DNA of 64,000 nucleotides, taken from contig CM043970.1 of NCBI GenBank assembly GCA_014529385.2, forward strand, positions 60,827,523 to 60,891,522, given 5' to 3'. Source of the DNA: Adiantum capillus-veneris (taxonomy: Eukaryota > Streptophyta > Polypodiopsida > Polypodiales > Pteridaceae). The stretch's first letter is position 1. The number at the start of each line of letters is the position of its first letter. The position numbers were made by a program, and so were the translations under genes. Positions 21,869 through 33,620 of the stretch are shown piece by piece. The notes beneath the pieces are model-generated. The model saw nothing but the letters and a program-made list of their open reading frames with translations. It was not told where the DNA came from and searched no databases.

Positions 21869-22669
21869 CTCGCACTTCGACGAGTGGACGCATGGCTGCA
21901 AGACTTGCGACTGCGTGTGTTCGCCAACCTGGATTGGCAAGGGATCCCAGTTCACCCGCAGACAGCAGGTTTGATTGAGCAACTCGCTGCTGGCGATATG
22001 GTGGTGTTGAATAATCAGCAGATTCAGTTGACAGCAGGAAGGATTTCAAGGTGTTGCTGTTTGCCCAACGATGGCGTGGTGCGCGCCTCTCATGTGATCG
22101 TTGCGGCAGATGCAGAACAAGAATTTGGTTTGAAGGTCAAAGGGGAGTATAAATTGTCAGGATTGTCAGATGTAGCAACCAGGGATGCATATAGGTGGTT
22201 TCTCGAGGCCATTTGGCTACAGGCCAAAACTTATACCATTTCGACCCGAGCAAGAAATGTGTTGCATTCGGCCAACTTTGGGCCAGTAGCTTGGGCAGTG
22301 GTGGTCAGAGAACGACTGCTGGCGGAATGCCAACGAGTCATGGCACAGTTGGGGAGGAATACCCCAACCAATACAAAGGTGGGCCAACTGCTCACATTGA
22401 TTTTTCCGTTGAGAGAAGTTTTTCCTCTCACCCTGCATCCTCTCTGCCACTTTGAAGATGATCACTTGATGGTCCAAGGCACTACTGCTCCGCTCTGGCA
22501 AACACAAAACTTGGCAGTGCCGGCTGAGAGGGAAACACAGCAGCAGCAGGTGGGCGTTGGGGATTTGCATGGTCCATCGACAGCAGTGGTATCTTCTGGA
22601 GCCCAAGAGATGGCCACTACAGGTGCAGGATCAGCAAGCTGCAACCGCGGCATGGAGGGTAGATGGTAG
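21869..22669 (+). pseudogene. Extra C-terminal region of element B after integrase, function unknown
   Basis: About 260 codons, in the same frame as pol, separated only by TAG 21,866-21,868 (first ATG 21,884). I recognise no domain. It looks globular: mixed charge, Trp-containing (MDAWLQDLRLRVF, DAYRWFLEAIWLQ), with a Gln/Gly/Ser-rich tail. It follows the hydrophobic segment at the end of the integrase frame. Plant Ty3 elements of the Athila group carry a downstream ORF sometimes called env-like, but no similarity to any envelope protein can be claimed from this sequence. Confidence 0.5.
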
Positions 22670-23463
22670 TTTGTAGGTTGAAGCTTGCCGCCATAAAAGA
22701 CAAGCGTTGGAATGATTGCAAAATGACTCTTTTTGAACTATCTCTTGTTGTACATCTTGAAGGGAGGATTACGTGTAGGGTAAGATTGGGTATGTTCCTC
22801 ACCTCTCTTGATTGTTACTGGTTGGTTTATCAAGCAACCTTTTAGTCAGGTTGCCCAGACTATAAGTTCAGCTTTGAAATGGGCATTCTCCTCTCAGTGA
22901 GATACAATCAAGTTGGTGGGATAATAGTTGCACCTCATAAGCGGACATCTTCTGTACACTCATAGATTGTTGGGTGTCAACTGACTGAGTTGGTGCATAT
23001 GTAGGCTTTGAACTCGGACAATTTTCTACCAGGTTTGCAATACTAGATTTAACATATTGACGTGATAGTTAGGCAAATCACGATTCTATTTGGTTGTCGA
23101 GAATAAGTTGAATAACAAAAGGCTTCTAGTAAAGGTTTTTCTAAAATGACTAAAAATAATACTTGTTTTGTGAAATAAATCTTTCCTCTGCTAGTGCTAG
23201 GTAAAACAAAAGTATAGGTTGACTGCTTGAATGAGTACAATCTGGGATTTGATAAAGTGGGTGCAAATTTTAAAGAACTAAAAAATGCCAAGGCAGAATA
23301 TGTTGCTTGCTTTGCTTCTAAACGCAAGGAAAATTTTAGGAAATGTGTTGGAGTCAGCCAACTTGGGCGGGCACTTGGGTGTGAACTCTTGTAAACGCCT
23401 TTATAAGGCTCATCAAAATCAAATGCAAAATCTCTTTCATTTTGTACAGCATATGTATCTTAT

Positions 23464-23479
23464 TCTCCTCCTCCTCCTC

Positions 23480-23562
<83 letters not shown>
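23464..23562. repeat. (CTC)n(CT)n microsatellite
   Basis: A short CTC run leads into about 39 CT dinucleotides. Confidence 0.95.
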
Positions 23563-23564
<2 letters not shown>

Positions 23565-24230
23565 ATAGCTATGTCGATTCGAGAAGCAGTGCGCTTCCGC
23601 TTCAAAACTCAACAAAATGCCCGTTCCTTACAAGGGCGTGTCAAGAAACTGTTATAAAGTACAAAGAGAATTAGTGTTGGTGTATCTTTTATGAGACCTC
23701 CTCCCTCTTGTTGTGGAATCATAATAACAGATTTGTTTGGAATAAAGAAATGTGTTGATAATTCTGCTCATAGTATGGGTCACTCCAAATATTGCTTTGT
23801 TTTGAATTAGCTATTTCGAAAAGGTTTACTAAACCACAGAACTATACAAAAAGATTCATATGTAATACTCTGAAGTTTTTTAATAGTACCTACTTTTGGG
23901 CCTTAGTGACTTGGATAACAACTAGGATGCCCATGCATCACATGCATACAAAATCAATTCTAATTGAATGTTGTGTTGTTTCTATGGGTGCAAGTGAGGG
24001 CTACTCTCTTTGGTCTCAAACTATTAGGTATTGCTGTCAACATTTGGCGAAGAGGAAGCGACTATTTGATGAAAATTGGCTATTCTTTTATATTTCAAAG
24101 ATGGTGACTCGTACCACCTTGACTCTTTATTTGTACAAAATGGTTTACCGCAGATATTTTGTGCAGATCATCTATCTTTTATCTGGTAATCTTGAACATG
24201 TATATGTTCTTTTGTGAATATTTATGTAAA

Positions 24231-24233
<3 letters not shown>

Positions 24234-24284
<51 letters not shown>
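24234..24284. repeat. (AC)n microsatellite
   Basis: About 25 uninterrupted AC dinucleotides, ending in ACAAACAC. Confidence 0.95.
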
Positions 24285-24291
<7 letters not shown>

Positions 24292-24880
24292 ATTGTCTTC
24301 CACACATTAAACATGTTATTGTGCAAAAGTTTGCTCTTGGATATATGGATTGAAAAGTATGGATGCATTTTTGAGAAGTCACCATTCTAGGCTTTGCACA
24401 TTTATCCTATAGATGATATTTTGAGGTCAAGCTCTTTCACCCTTACACTTATTAGGCAAGGTTAGTACCATTTGTCAATCAAGTCGAGGATAACGTTCAA
24501 GAATCCATTTAGGTGACTTTTGAGAAGAACAAATTACATTTCCTTCAAAGAGTTTGATGAGTATTCTTTTGTGTGCAAGCTCAACAATCCATTATCATTT
24601 AGGTAGATAGACATCGAACAGAGAAAGAGAAGTTATTATATCTAAATATACTCAGAGGAAGATGAAAGTAGGCGTGCACCCAATTTCATGGATTTTTTGA
24701 AGGCTACACTGCCTATAAATACCTATTGACTTGTACGAGGGAGACAAAGATCCATACAAAGAGAAACATTCCTAGAGTGATACAATGGAATAGGTGTAAA
24801 ACACTAAACCACGTGAAACTTGGAGTTTTTGTACCTCAAAATAGGCTCAACTTTTGAATTACATACATAACATCCAGGCC

Positions 24881-25533
24881 TTAAGCAATGTAAATAGACT
24901 GCCTTTCCTTACCTCGTCCAAAAACTGTGTTGTTTCGGCCTCCTCTAAAGTCTCCTCTATTGAACAATACTCTCTCTCTGGTTGGTGCTTCTTCTGGCTC
25001 TGGTCGATGCTTTGAACTAAACTCTAGGAGCGCTGTTTCAACTTCTTCTAGATTTTGTAATGTAGATACCAAGGTGTTGAATGGTGGCTTGTCCACACTA
25101 TTGAGCAATATTGCAATTGCTTTGTCATTGGGTATATTCTTTTGGGCTCCTTGTAGCTGATGCTTGAGTGCTTTGAACCTGTTGAGATGAGCTACAAGAG
25201 ACTCATCATCTCTTTTTTGCAATTTGTAGAATTGCATGAGTAAGTTGGTCTTTGAGCTTTTGGATGCCGTACAAATTCTTTGTTTAGAATTTCCCAAGCT
25301 TCTTTAGCAGCCTTGATGCCGAAAATATATGAAATAACCTCTTTGCTAAGTGAATGTGCTATAAGTCCTAGTGCTTGTTGATTTTCAACCACATTGACTG
25401 TTGCAAATGCATCCTCATGCGGCTCTATTAAGTGCCAAAGATCTTTGCGGATTAGGAAGTACATGGTTTTGCTTTGCCATGTAAAGAAATTTTCGCCATT
25501 AAATGTAGCCACATATACTATTCTGTGCTCCAT
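24881..25533 (-). pseudogene. Ty1/copia Gag fragment
   Basis: On the minus strand the frame starts MEHRIVYVATFNGENFFTWQ, contains KDLWHLIEPHED and AAKEAWEILNKEF, then after a frameshift near 25,260 continues TNLLMQFYKLQKRDDESL, LNRFKALKHQL and a KAIAILLNSV segment, ending in an Arg/Gly-rich stretch. This is the order of the copia-type Gag (UBN2/DUF4219 family). The zinc knuckle and all pol domains are absent. It is a truncated relic. Confidence 0.75.
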
Positions 25534-28138
25534 GAGATGGTCTTACTTGGTCAGCTTCGATTCAAGTAGTGTCTATGAACCTCTTAAAGTCTGCACACGC
25601 AAATGATCAAAACAAGAGGCTTGTGATGACCTTATCATAAGCTCACCAATTCTTAGTTTCATCAACGACCGAGTACAAGTCTACAAGGTTCAATCAAACC
25701 TTTGGAGAGTTACTACCTAACATAGCTTAAAAAAATGAGATTCAATGGTTGACAGACAGATCCAATGGTTGAGTGCCATGTACTCTCTACGCCCCTTTGG
25801 ATTTGCTTGCCTCCCCCCGTCTGAACCCAGCCTAAAGTATGGGGTATGGTCAATGTCGAGGAGATGCCTTGGAACCTATGCTACACGGTTTCGACTTGGT
25901 GGTGGCTCTGCGTTTGCAAGGCGTTCACTTCCGATAAGTGTTCGGGGAAAATCGATTTCACAAACACACAAAATTTCCTTTAGGGTAGATCCAAAGCGAA
26001 ATTTTGTAAAATAATCCGTAATTTTTGCAATTTAACTCTATTTTCTTGAATTTGCTAACCGGATTTTCTCCTTCTTTCCATCCTTTCAATCGGTTGATTT
26101 GGTTTTTCAACCGGTTCAAGGCTAAGCTGAGGCACGAACACTGCTTCTGATGTCCGCAAGTTTGATTGGATTGTCTACGCTGCCTTGTCTTGACGCTCCT
26201 TAGCCACCCAACTCCCCTCACATCCCCGCTTTGTCTCTGTGATGCCTTGCCTTGACACTCCTTGGACACCCAATTGCCCTTTAAATCCGTGTGCAGAGTG
26301 AACCAACACATCCGTGTAGCCTACAACCTCTTGAGAAGGCAAGGGAAGGAGGGAGCAATCAATGCAATGGTGCCGGTCGTTTTGCTTGAGGAGCTGTCGC
26401 ACACAGAGCGAGCTTTAGAGGGAGAACTCATGTTGGGTGTTTTTCTCACACATTCCAAATGGGTATTCTCTCCCAATGAGATATAGAAGAGCTTATTTAA
26501 GGGTAAGTACAATGATTAAGCAGGAGCTTTACACACGGTTAATGAAACACTCTCCTGATGCATGACATGAAACCTCCTTTCACTAAGCTCCTATGCTCAT
26601 AAGAGCACTACTCAACCCTAGCTACCATGGCTCTGATACCATTACGAACTCAAGTGAACTAGGGTGGGTCAAGCACAGCCACAAAACAACCTTCACTCTC
26701 TATCAGTTGTGAGTGGGAGAAACAAAGACCGACTGGATAAATCCAAAGAGATTCCATAACTTTTAACACCCCTTTTAAACTTCTAGCAAGGAAGACGGGG
26801 ACCACAAAATTGGAGTGAGCAAACTCTAATATGTAAAGAGAGGGTTTCGTGGACAAGGATATCTACAACCTAGCTTCGAGGTCGAGCAATAGACAACCGT
26901 AGTACCATTAAACCACTACCACCGAAAGATATCGGGAAAATAAAATGTTGTCCGCTGGAGAATAACCAAGCTCTAGAAAGAATCTCCTCAACTCAATCGA
27001 CTCACAAGTCGCACAACGTCAAAAGAGAGCATCAAAATTGACAGTAAAGGCATAAACTACTAGTATCTCCAATAGTCAAATTGTCCATTCTCGAGAAAAG
27101 AGTCGAAAACTTGCACCTCCAGTCACATACAACACGGCAAAACCTCCAAGTTGTTATTGGAAGTCCACAAAATGCAGACAATTGAGGCAACTAAGAAATC
27201 AATTGTTCGATGACGAAGAACCAAAGGATTGCAACAACCACCATACATCATGGTGAATTGTAGACCATATTGAGAGAAAAATTTGCTACTGATCTTCATA
27301 TGTCTTGACACATCTCGAGAGAATATCGTGCCATTTTTAAAGTGAATGCAAAACATACATTCAACAGAAAGGAACGCACATTAATATTGAGATTGTAACT
27401 AATGCAGCAAGATTAAGAGATCATGCACCCAGCCTCTACAAGAGAAGATCAAGGTGTTATAGAAAGCCACTACCAATCCTGCCCTCTGCACATGGAACCA
27501 CTAGAACTGCATCCATAGGAATTGACTCCCAAGCTAGCTCCACATCCCCGTGTATGGAGAGCACCCAAACCACAGATAATTGCCATAACTCTCCAACGGT
27601 CTACATGTGTAACTGGATCACCAAAGGTAGAGGACTCCAATGTTTTTGTTGCAATTCGGCCTAGCGTTTTTGTTGCAGATCAACCTAACAATTTTGCTCA
27701 ATAGATCAGCCACAACATTTTTCATGGACAACTGTGGCATTATTGAGAGATCATCTCCACGGTGAAGTGCATCCTCAGGGCAGCTTTACATAGGCATTGT
27801 GATCATGTAGTGGTACGGTTTCTCATCCGAGATCAAGATGTAGATCTAGCCAAGAAAACGTGCATCAAATCTATGTTCTTAGAGCATGTTGGAGGTAGTA
27901 CCCATGTGGAGAATGTGCTAGTGGTCTCATGTGCAAGAGAAATTGGCAGCGTCAGTAGCAATCGCAGTTGTGTGTACCTTGTTTGGGTGCTTGAGGATGG
28001 ACCAACAAATCAATGTCGGGCATGACAGTATTTATAAAACCCCGCCTAAGTCGAAAGCGACTATTAGGCAGAGGTTTCGAGAGAGCACACTATCGCTAGG
28101 TTCTACGAGAGCAAAGAAATTGTCAGGAGTCAAAGATG
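25534..28138. other. No recognisable gene; possible copia leader remnant
   Basis: Contains the minus-strand primer-site-like sequence near 26,630. About 60 bp around 26,960-27,020 recur at about 58,643-58,700 (shared AATAACCAAGCTCTA and CTCCTCAACTCAA), marking another dispersed repeat. No coding region is recognised. Confidence 0.4.
26628..26643 (-). promoter_or_regulatory. Candidate initiator-Met primer-binding site, minus strand
   Basis: Read on the minus strand this is TGGTATCAGAGCCATG, the standard plant copia/Ty3 primer site for tRNA-iMet. It lies on the same strand as the copia Gag relic and about 1.1 kb upstream of it, so the two may belong together. No LTR pair was found. Confidence 0.55.
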
Positions 28139-28329
28139 ACTTAATGTATGAGAAGGTACAAAGGTGGAGCTGAGCCTCTCGAGGGGTGACATTGAAAAAG
28201 AGATGTATACAAATGCGGAAACTTACAAAAAGCCATGTATGTAGATATGAGGAAAGAATTGGACAAAGAGATGCTTAGTAAGCATGATGAGATGTACACA
28301 ACATTGAAGGCCGAAATGAAAACGATTGT

Positions 28330-29130
28330 AAGGACATAAGTGAATGTAATGGAATGTATGATGCAGTAAAGATTTGAGGATGCACTCGCTATGTTTGAAT
28401 CCTGAAAATAGAAAATGGAAGAACGCATGAATAAAATGGATGCAATGATTGAAGCACTTAAGGGAGACCTTGTAAATTGCAAAAACACCCCTGATGAGGA
28501 GGCAAAAAATCAACCCCCGATGATCAAGGAGGTCGAAAGCACTAAGGAGCAGGTGAAAACTCTACGAGAAGAGGAAGAGCAAAAGGCACGAACAACCTCT
28601 TCATGGACAGAGCACCTATTCAAAACACAAGAGAAGGTTGATAAAGCTGAAAGGTGGATCGAGGACACAAAGAAAGGAAAAGATAAGATGCATGAAGCCA
28701 CACCAACATCGACTATCATCAATATGACAATTGAGGAGGAGCAAAAGAGAAAGACTAGATCCCTTCACGTGCATGTGACATGTCTCAAAGACACTAGAAA
28801 AATAGATGAAGTGCAAGAGCTCTTGAAACACATGGGTATTTCTGAACCCACACACACAAGTGCTTGGAGAGTTAGCAAGAAGGTAAGTGATGAGAAAGGA
28901 AGGCCCAAGGAAAGAGCACTCATTATACATTTCCCTACACTAGAATCGAGGAAGGAATCCTTGAAGAAGAGACCAACACTAAAGCAAACTGGAATATTTT
29001 TGGGTGATGACCTCACTCTAACACAAGTAGCACACATGCAAGAGCTGATACCAAAAGATCAAGGCGGCGAGGGAGAAAGGGACAATTGCTTTCTATAGGG
29101 GAGGGAGAGTAGTGGTGTTGGAAAAATGCA
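28330..29130 (+). pseudogene. LINE copy 1 ORF1 (RNA-binding coiled-coil protein)
   Basis: The open frame 28,415-29,098 is Lys/Glu-rich, strongly coiled-coil to about residue 95, then has an RRM-like block (RSLHVHVTCLKDTRK ... ELLKHMGI) and a C-terminal block (RALIIHFPTLESRKESL ... GIFLGDDLT). This is the order of L1-type ORF1 proteins, which bind LINE RNA. A frameshift near 29,053 cuts the true C-terminus; after it AREKGTIAFYRGGRVVVLEK completes the domain up to TGA. The upstream coiled-coil part (from about 28,240) is also frameshifted. A second copy lies at 48,212-48,986. Confidence 0.7.
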
Positions 29131-29161
29131 CCGCATGACTGAGAGACCTATGGAACCTTAA

Positions 29162-30000
29162 AATGATAGCATGGAATTGTAACAGATCAATGAAGCTAGA
29201 TGTAGGTGCATTTGTGGATAGCTTTAAGGGAAGAGAACATTATTTTTTACTCAGAAACGCATCAGACTCCTGGCGGCACATTACCTAGAGTGACACGATA
29301 CCATTGGGAGACTACTTGTAGGCAAGAAGTGAGATAACGCATAGAGGACGGGGGTCAAAAGGTGTGGCAATCCTATTCAGGGAGAAGCTGCAACCGATCA
29401 TTTGTATTGTTTGAAGGGATGATCAGGCTAGATATATGCGGGTCAAAGTGAGAGCGAAGACAAGGAGGCCACTCTACATTGCAATATGCTATTTTGCCCC
29501 CATCACATCTCCCAAGCGAGTCACCCTACATGATATTGGATGAGGACATATGGGAGTTCTCTAGGCATGAAGATGTCATTCTTTTGGGAGACTTCAATGC
29601 CAAGACGGGCCAATCTCAGACAGCTTTCTACGATACCTCATAGGAAATGTTGAGAAAATTGGATGTCAGTGGTATGGGATTGGCCAGGTGTTCGCAGGAT
29701 GAAGAGCATAATGGATATGGGGGATTTTTGACAGATTTGGGGACTGCACATGGACTGACCATCTTGAATGGCATCTAAAGATTTCCAACGTCGAGTGGGT
29801 TCACTTATTTTCCTCATAGACATGGGGCCAACACAGTGGATTATGTTTTAGCTCAGCCCAGTTTCATACCCTCTATTCAAGACTTTACAGCCGACGGGCC
29901 CAAGCCTATTGGGTTAGCAGTAGATCATGCTCTCCTCACGTTTACCGTCTCATTCCAGTTTAGCACATCTCGATTGGCACAGACATCTACGCATACCCGA
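29162..30000 (+). pseudogene. LINE copy 1 ORF2, APE-type endonuclease domain (broken)
   Basis: Pieces in several frames: a start MIAWNCNRSMKLDV, SKGVAILFREKL, PLYIAICYFAP, the hallmark ILLGDFNAKTG near 29,580 and the C-terminal NTVDYVLAQPSF ... AVDHALLTF near 29,835-29,960. These are the exo-endonuclease-phosphatase motifs that nick target DNA in L1-like elements. Stops and frameshifts break the domain at several points. Confidence 0.78.
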
Positions 30001-30401
30001 TACATTTTTACTTCAGAGACTAATAATGTCTACATAGATGGTATCCACGGACGCTTATGCATAGAGGATCCGGGGAGACCTTTAGAGGAGCTCACTTATT
30101 TATTAATAGAGACACTACAGGATGCAGCAATAGAGGTATACTCCCACACTGAGCTTGGGTAATGACGACGTTTTAGGAGCACACCCCAAAATAGCTGGTA
30201 TGATGGGGAGGGCAGAGAGACCAAAGCCAGACTTCAAAGGGAGGTACTTCTAGGAGTCATTACTCACAGGCAGTCACGAATTGCTTCTCTGCGTTTGGTA
30301 TGATAGAAGAAGAGGGCGTTTCTAGCTCGGCTAGAGCAAGATTTATATCAATTGTTTTTAAGCCAGGATTCAAGCGAGGCATGGCGACTCTTCCATGAGC
30401 A

Positions 30402-30421
30402 CCCCCCCCCCCCCCCCCCCC
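30402..30421. repeat. 20-bp poly-C run inside LINE ORF2
   Basis: Twenty consecutive C, in a place where the coding frame would read prolines. Its exact length may be unreliable. Confidence 0.9.
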
Positions 30422-30422
30422 A

Positions 30423-31545
30423 TTGGTCATCACTTCTACGGAGGTATGGGGTCAGTATGCAGCATCTCTCTACACAGTCTCGAGGCAGCCACCTCTTCTA
30501 GATCCACCAGAGCCATGCCGACACACATGTGCTTTCTTTACCGTCGAGATGGTAAAGAAAACCATTGACATGATGAATACTAGGAGAGCATATGATCACG
30601 ATGGCTTGGTAGCAGAGCATTTTAAACATGTGAGAGATTTGCTTGCAAAGTTTCTAGCAGTGATGTTCAATCGTGCCATGTGCGAGGGCTTACCTACTAA
30701 TACTTGGAGTTTGTCCACGATTGTATCTATCTTCAAGGGACCCTATGGAGCCTGGGAACTACCACACTATCATGAATGGACACACATTGGCACGGTTGTA
30801 CACATCCATCCTTGAACAACAATTGAGTAGATGGGCAGAGAGAGACGGTATACGAGCAGCAAGACAAGCGTGTCTCAGGAGATTTTTCTCTACTCTTGGT
30901 CATATTCTGACACTCAGAGCCATTCTTGAGGAGGGGAGATCACGTGGGAGACAGCTCTATTGTTGCTTTGTGGACTTCCGTAATTTTTCGATACAGTGAT
31001 CAGAGCTCGATTTATGTGCAAACTATAGGAGATGGGGATACCCAAAGAGTTGATTTGGGGGATCATGGCTCTATACAAGTCAGTAGTGGGGCATGTACGC
31101 ACTCTAGAGGGGATTTCTGATTTGGTTCACTCCATTATTCAGGTAAAACAAGGCTGCCCGCTATCTCCTACACTATTTGGCATGTATGTGGATGAGGTTG
31201 CTGACTACATTGAGAGGGATGGTGATAGAGGAGCACAATTGGCAGGGACTTGGATCCCACTATTGTTATATGTTGATGATATTGTGTTGATTTCTGACTC
31301 CCCGGAGAGGATGCAGTGTCATTTAGATGCTTTGTACACATTTGCCCACGATAGTGGATTGTCTCTTAACCTGGGGAAAACCAAAGTTATGGTGTTTAAC
31401 ACCACACCACAGTGGGTCAAGAGGTCAGCACCCACTTTTACATATAGCCAAGAGACGGTGGAGTATATAGCTGCATACACCTATCTTGGAGTAGTTTTCA
31501 GTGGACCGGTGTTTTCATTGAGGTGAGCAACAGAAACTAGATTGA
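30423..31545 (+). pseudogene. LINE copy 1 ORF2, reverse-transcriptase domain (broken)
   Basis: Non-LTR reverse-transcriptase motifs in order: NTRRAYDHDGLVAEHF, LSTIVSIFKG, then in other frames TIMNGHTLARLYTSILEQ, YCCFVDFR, and in the longest frame (31,032-31,526) KQGCPLSPTLFGMYVDEV and LLYVDDIVLIS, with YVDD at 31,269-31,280. The palm motif is intact but frameshifts near 30,740, 30,820 and 31,000 kill the protein. It stops abruptly at 31,545, where solo LTR E was inserted, and resumes at 37,134. Confidence 0.85.
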
Positions 31546-32231
31546 TGTCAGGTGCAGCGGAAGAGAATAAGGATTTGCTCGGATCTAGTACTCCGCACAC
31601 AAACACAAGGGTTGCTTTACTTCACTTGAAAGAACTGAATCGAACTGAAAGAAAGAGAGAGACACAAGAGAGAGAAAAGAGACGACACAGGCCAACCCTC
31701 AAGGGCCCCCTTGCTCTGTCGCCAAAGCAAGTACTTTCTTTATTCTTGCACAATGCTACTACAATGATGTTGATGCTAATGGGTACTGATGCTTGTAGCA
31801 GGCTACAGTGTCACCATAGTTTTTTTTCTCACGCGCCCAATTGACCAACCATGCTTCCGAATGCGTATGAGCCCGATTGAAGTATTATGATTGAGCTTTC
31901 CATAGGTGGGACACCGATTTTTAAAATTGGCTAGATTTTGGGCGTTTTTAAACCGGATGGGCATTTCGCCCATGTGCGAACGCTTTGCCCTATAGTGCTA
32001 TTACAATATACCAAGAAGCGTACGATTTTCGGGATTCAGGATGCGTACGATTTTTAGAGACCCAACTTAAAAGACCAGAGACAAGAGAAACCAGAGACCA
32101 CAGAACAAAGAACAGAGAGTGACAGGTCCATACACTTGTGACTGTAGTCTGTGCCTTGTGACTCGCGCTCAAAGCTTAGAGCTCTTGCGTGCTAAACAAT
32201 TGTGACCGTTTGAATTCAGCAGAGAATCGAG

Positions 32232-32770
32232 ATGGGCCGAGCCAAGCGTCCCGAGTGGCAATATGTGCAAAAGGTAAAGCCTCACGCAAAAGGACAATGG
32301 AGTTGCAAATGTAACTATTGTGGGCATGTTTGGGATGGGGTTCCTTATCGTATTCGGGCACATTTGTTGGACATCGTGGGTTGTGGTGTGGGCCCATGCA
32401 TAAAGTTTCTGAGGAAGTTAAAGTGGTTGTCTGAAGGTTGCATGCAGATGTATTGGGTGATGGACAGGACCCAAATGGATTTGTGGATACTTTGGTGGAT
32501 GATTTGTAGGGTGATGCCTCTCAATCTCATGCAAGTGGATCGCATGCATCTGAAAGTGCACATGCAAGTGGCACTTCAAAACCCATTGTGGGATCCTCAA
32601 GCAAGAAGAGGAAGGTTGCACAAGTAGATTTGGCAAGTGCATTTGGCGTGCAGGCACGTAAGAAAGCAGATCAAGACTTGCGCAGGTTTTTTTATGCAGA
32701 GAATATTCCTGAATGGAAAGTGACGAGTCCTTTCTTCTTGGATATGGTGAAAGCTATCGGTGTTATGTTA
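32232..32770 (+). pseudogene. hAT transposase N-terminal fragment with BED zinc finger
   Basis: Residues 20-60 of the frame from 32,232 read GQWSCKCNYCGHVWDG ... RIRAHLLDI, the BED-type zinc finger of plant hAT transposases (CxxC followed by HxxxxxH/C positions). After a frameshift near 32,500 the other frame carries an Ala/Ser/His linker, a SSSKKRKVAQ basic stretch and LRRFFYAENIPEWKV ... SPFFLDMVKAI, the usual start of the DUF659 region. Homology ends near 32,770 and the catalytic and dimerisation domains are missing. DNA upstream (CAGTGTCACCATAG at about 31,807) might be the transposon end; no matching end was found. Confidence 0.75.
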
Positions 32771-33394
32771 ATGTCTCTGCAACTCTCAGTCTCTCCTATG
32801 CCTGTAGGAGTCTCCACATTTCCTCCTTAGGTATACTTTCTCTACACTGTGTAATTGGGGTACTTGTTCCGACTTGAACTTCTTGTAATCCAATCATTCT
32901 CTCTATAAGTGTGGACTACCTTGATTGTCTTGTTTTCTATCATCAGTGTTGTTTGACGCTCATAATAGGAGTCTCTCTAGTTCAACTCCTCGGCTAGATC
33001 TTTAAGGTCTCCTGTGATAATTTCCTACGAAGTTAAAACTCTCTTCATCTTCTTCTTCTAGTGTAAGTTGTAACACACTTGGGTCATTCTGAGGCTTTTC
33101 TAAGTGCCCACTCTTCTTTCAATAGCACGAAGTTCACTTCTTCACATGTTAACCCAATCTCTCTGTCTATAGTCTGCGAATCACTCCTTGCCTTACAGTC
33201 CTCTATACACCTTAATTAACACTAACCCTCTCCTATCTCCAAATTAACCCCCCTGCCTACCTCGAGAGGCCTTACAAGTCTTTTCTAACAATCTCAGCGC
33301 GCATTTTCATCCACCTAGTTATTAGCTACATACGCAGAGGGCAATGGACGGATTCTAGCTGAAATAGAGCACCCAAATCTTGGGTTTGATTTTT
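32771..33394. other. No recognisable gene within element F
   Basis: CT-rich DNA following the point where hAT homology ends. No ORF with a recognisable domain. Confidence 0.4.
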
Positions 33395-33620
33395 TTCCAT
33401 CCCTTGCCCCTCGCCCCTATCTACTGGGCCTCGTCCCTACCTACTTGAACTCACCCATACCCACTACCCCTTGCCCTAACCACTGCATCTCGCCCTTACC
33501 TCCTACTGCAATGGCCTACCCAGTTTTACTCGCCCTCTATCTTCCCTCACCCCTACCCAATCGCCTTAACCCTACCTACCCCGCATCGCTTTTGTGTCGC
33601 AACCAATCCTCCTTGCCCTA
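33395..33620 (+). repeat. Degenerate pyrimidine-rich tandem repeat, about 20-bp units
   Basis: Repeated CTCGCCCCTACCTACT-like units (for example near 33,408, 33,428, 33,449, 33,469 and 33,490), strongly C/T-biased on the plus strand. Confidence 0.55.

Larger units (their letters stand above)
15619..22669 (+). mobile_element. Element B: decayed autonomous Ty3/gypsy retrotransposon, 3' end missing
   Basis: Gag, protease, reverse transcriptase, RNase H and integrase occur in that order on the plus strand, which defines Ty3/gypsy. There is no chromodomain. The integrase and RT resemble the non-chromovirus Tat/Athila side (DGG protease, SPYYPQANGQAE integrase core). The coding frame is split by six stops and one frameshift. 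I find no copy of the presumed 5' LTR after 22,669, so the 3' end is lost or unrecognised and both boundaries are approximate. Confidence 0.85.
22670..24880. other. No firm gene; microsatellites and a possible LTR start
   Basis: Anonymous DNA after element B. AAKAEYVACFASKRKE-like coding near 23,280 faintly recalls the end of a copia RNase H. It is followed by TGTTGGAGTC at 23,346 and a CTTTATAAGGC box near 23,400, which could be an old LTR, but without a second copy I leave it open. Two long microsatellites are listed separately. Confidence 0.35.

Noticed and set aside
21884-22669. Naming the downstream region of element B an envelope gene
   Set aside because: No signal peptide, cleavage site or fusion-type motif is recognisable, and the frame is continuous with pol. 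Only position and one hydrophobic run suggest it.
23442-23674. Ser-Leu repeat ORFs near 23.4 kb and His-Thr repeat ORF near 24.2 kb
   Set aside because: Translations of (CT)n and (AC)n microsatellites.
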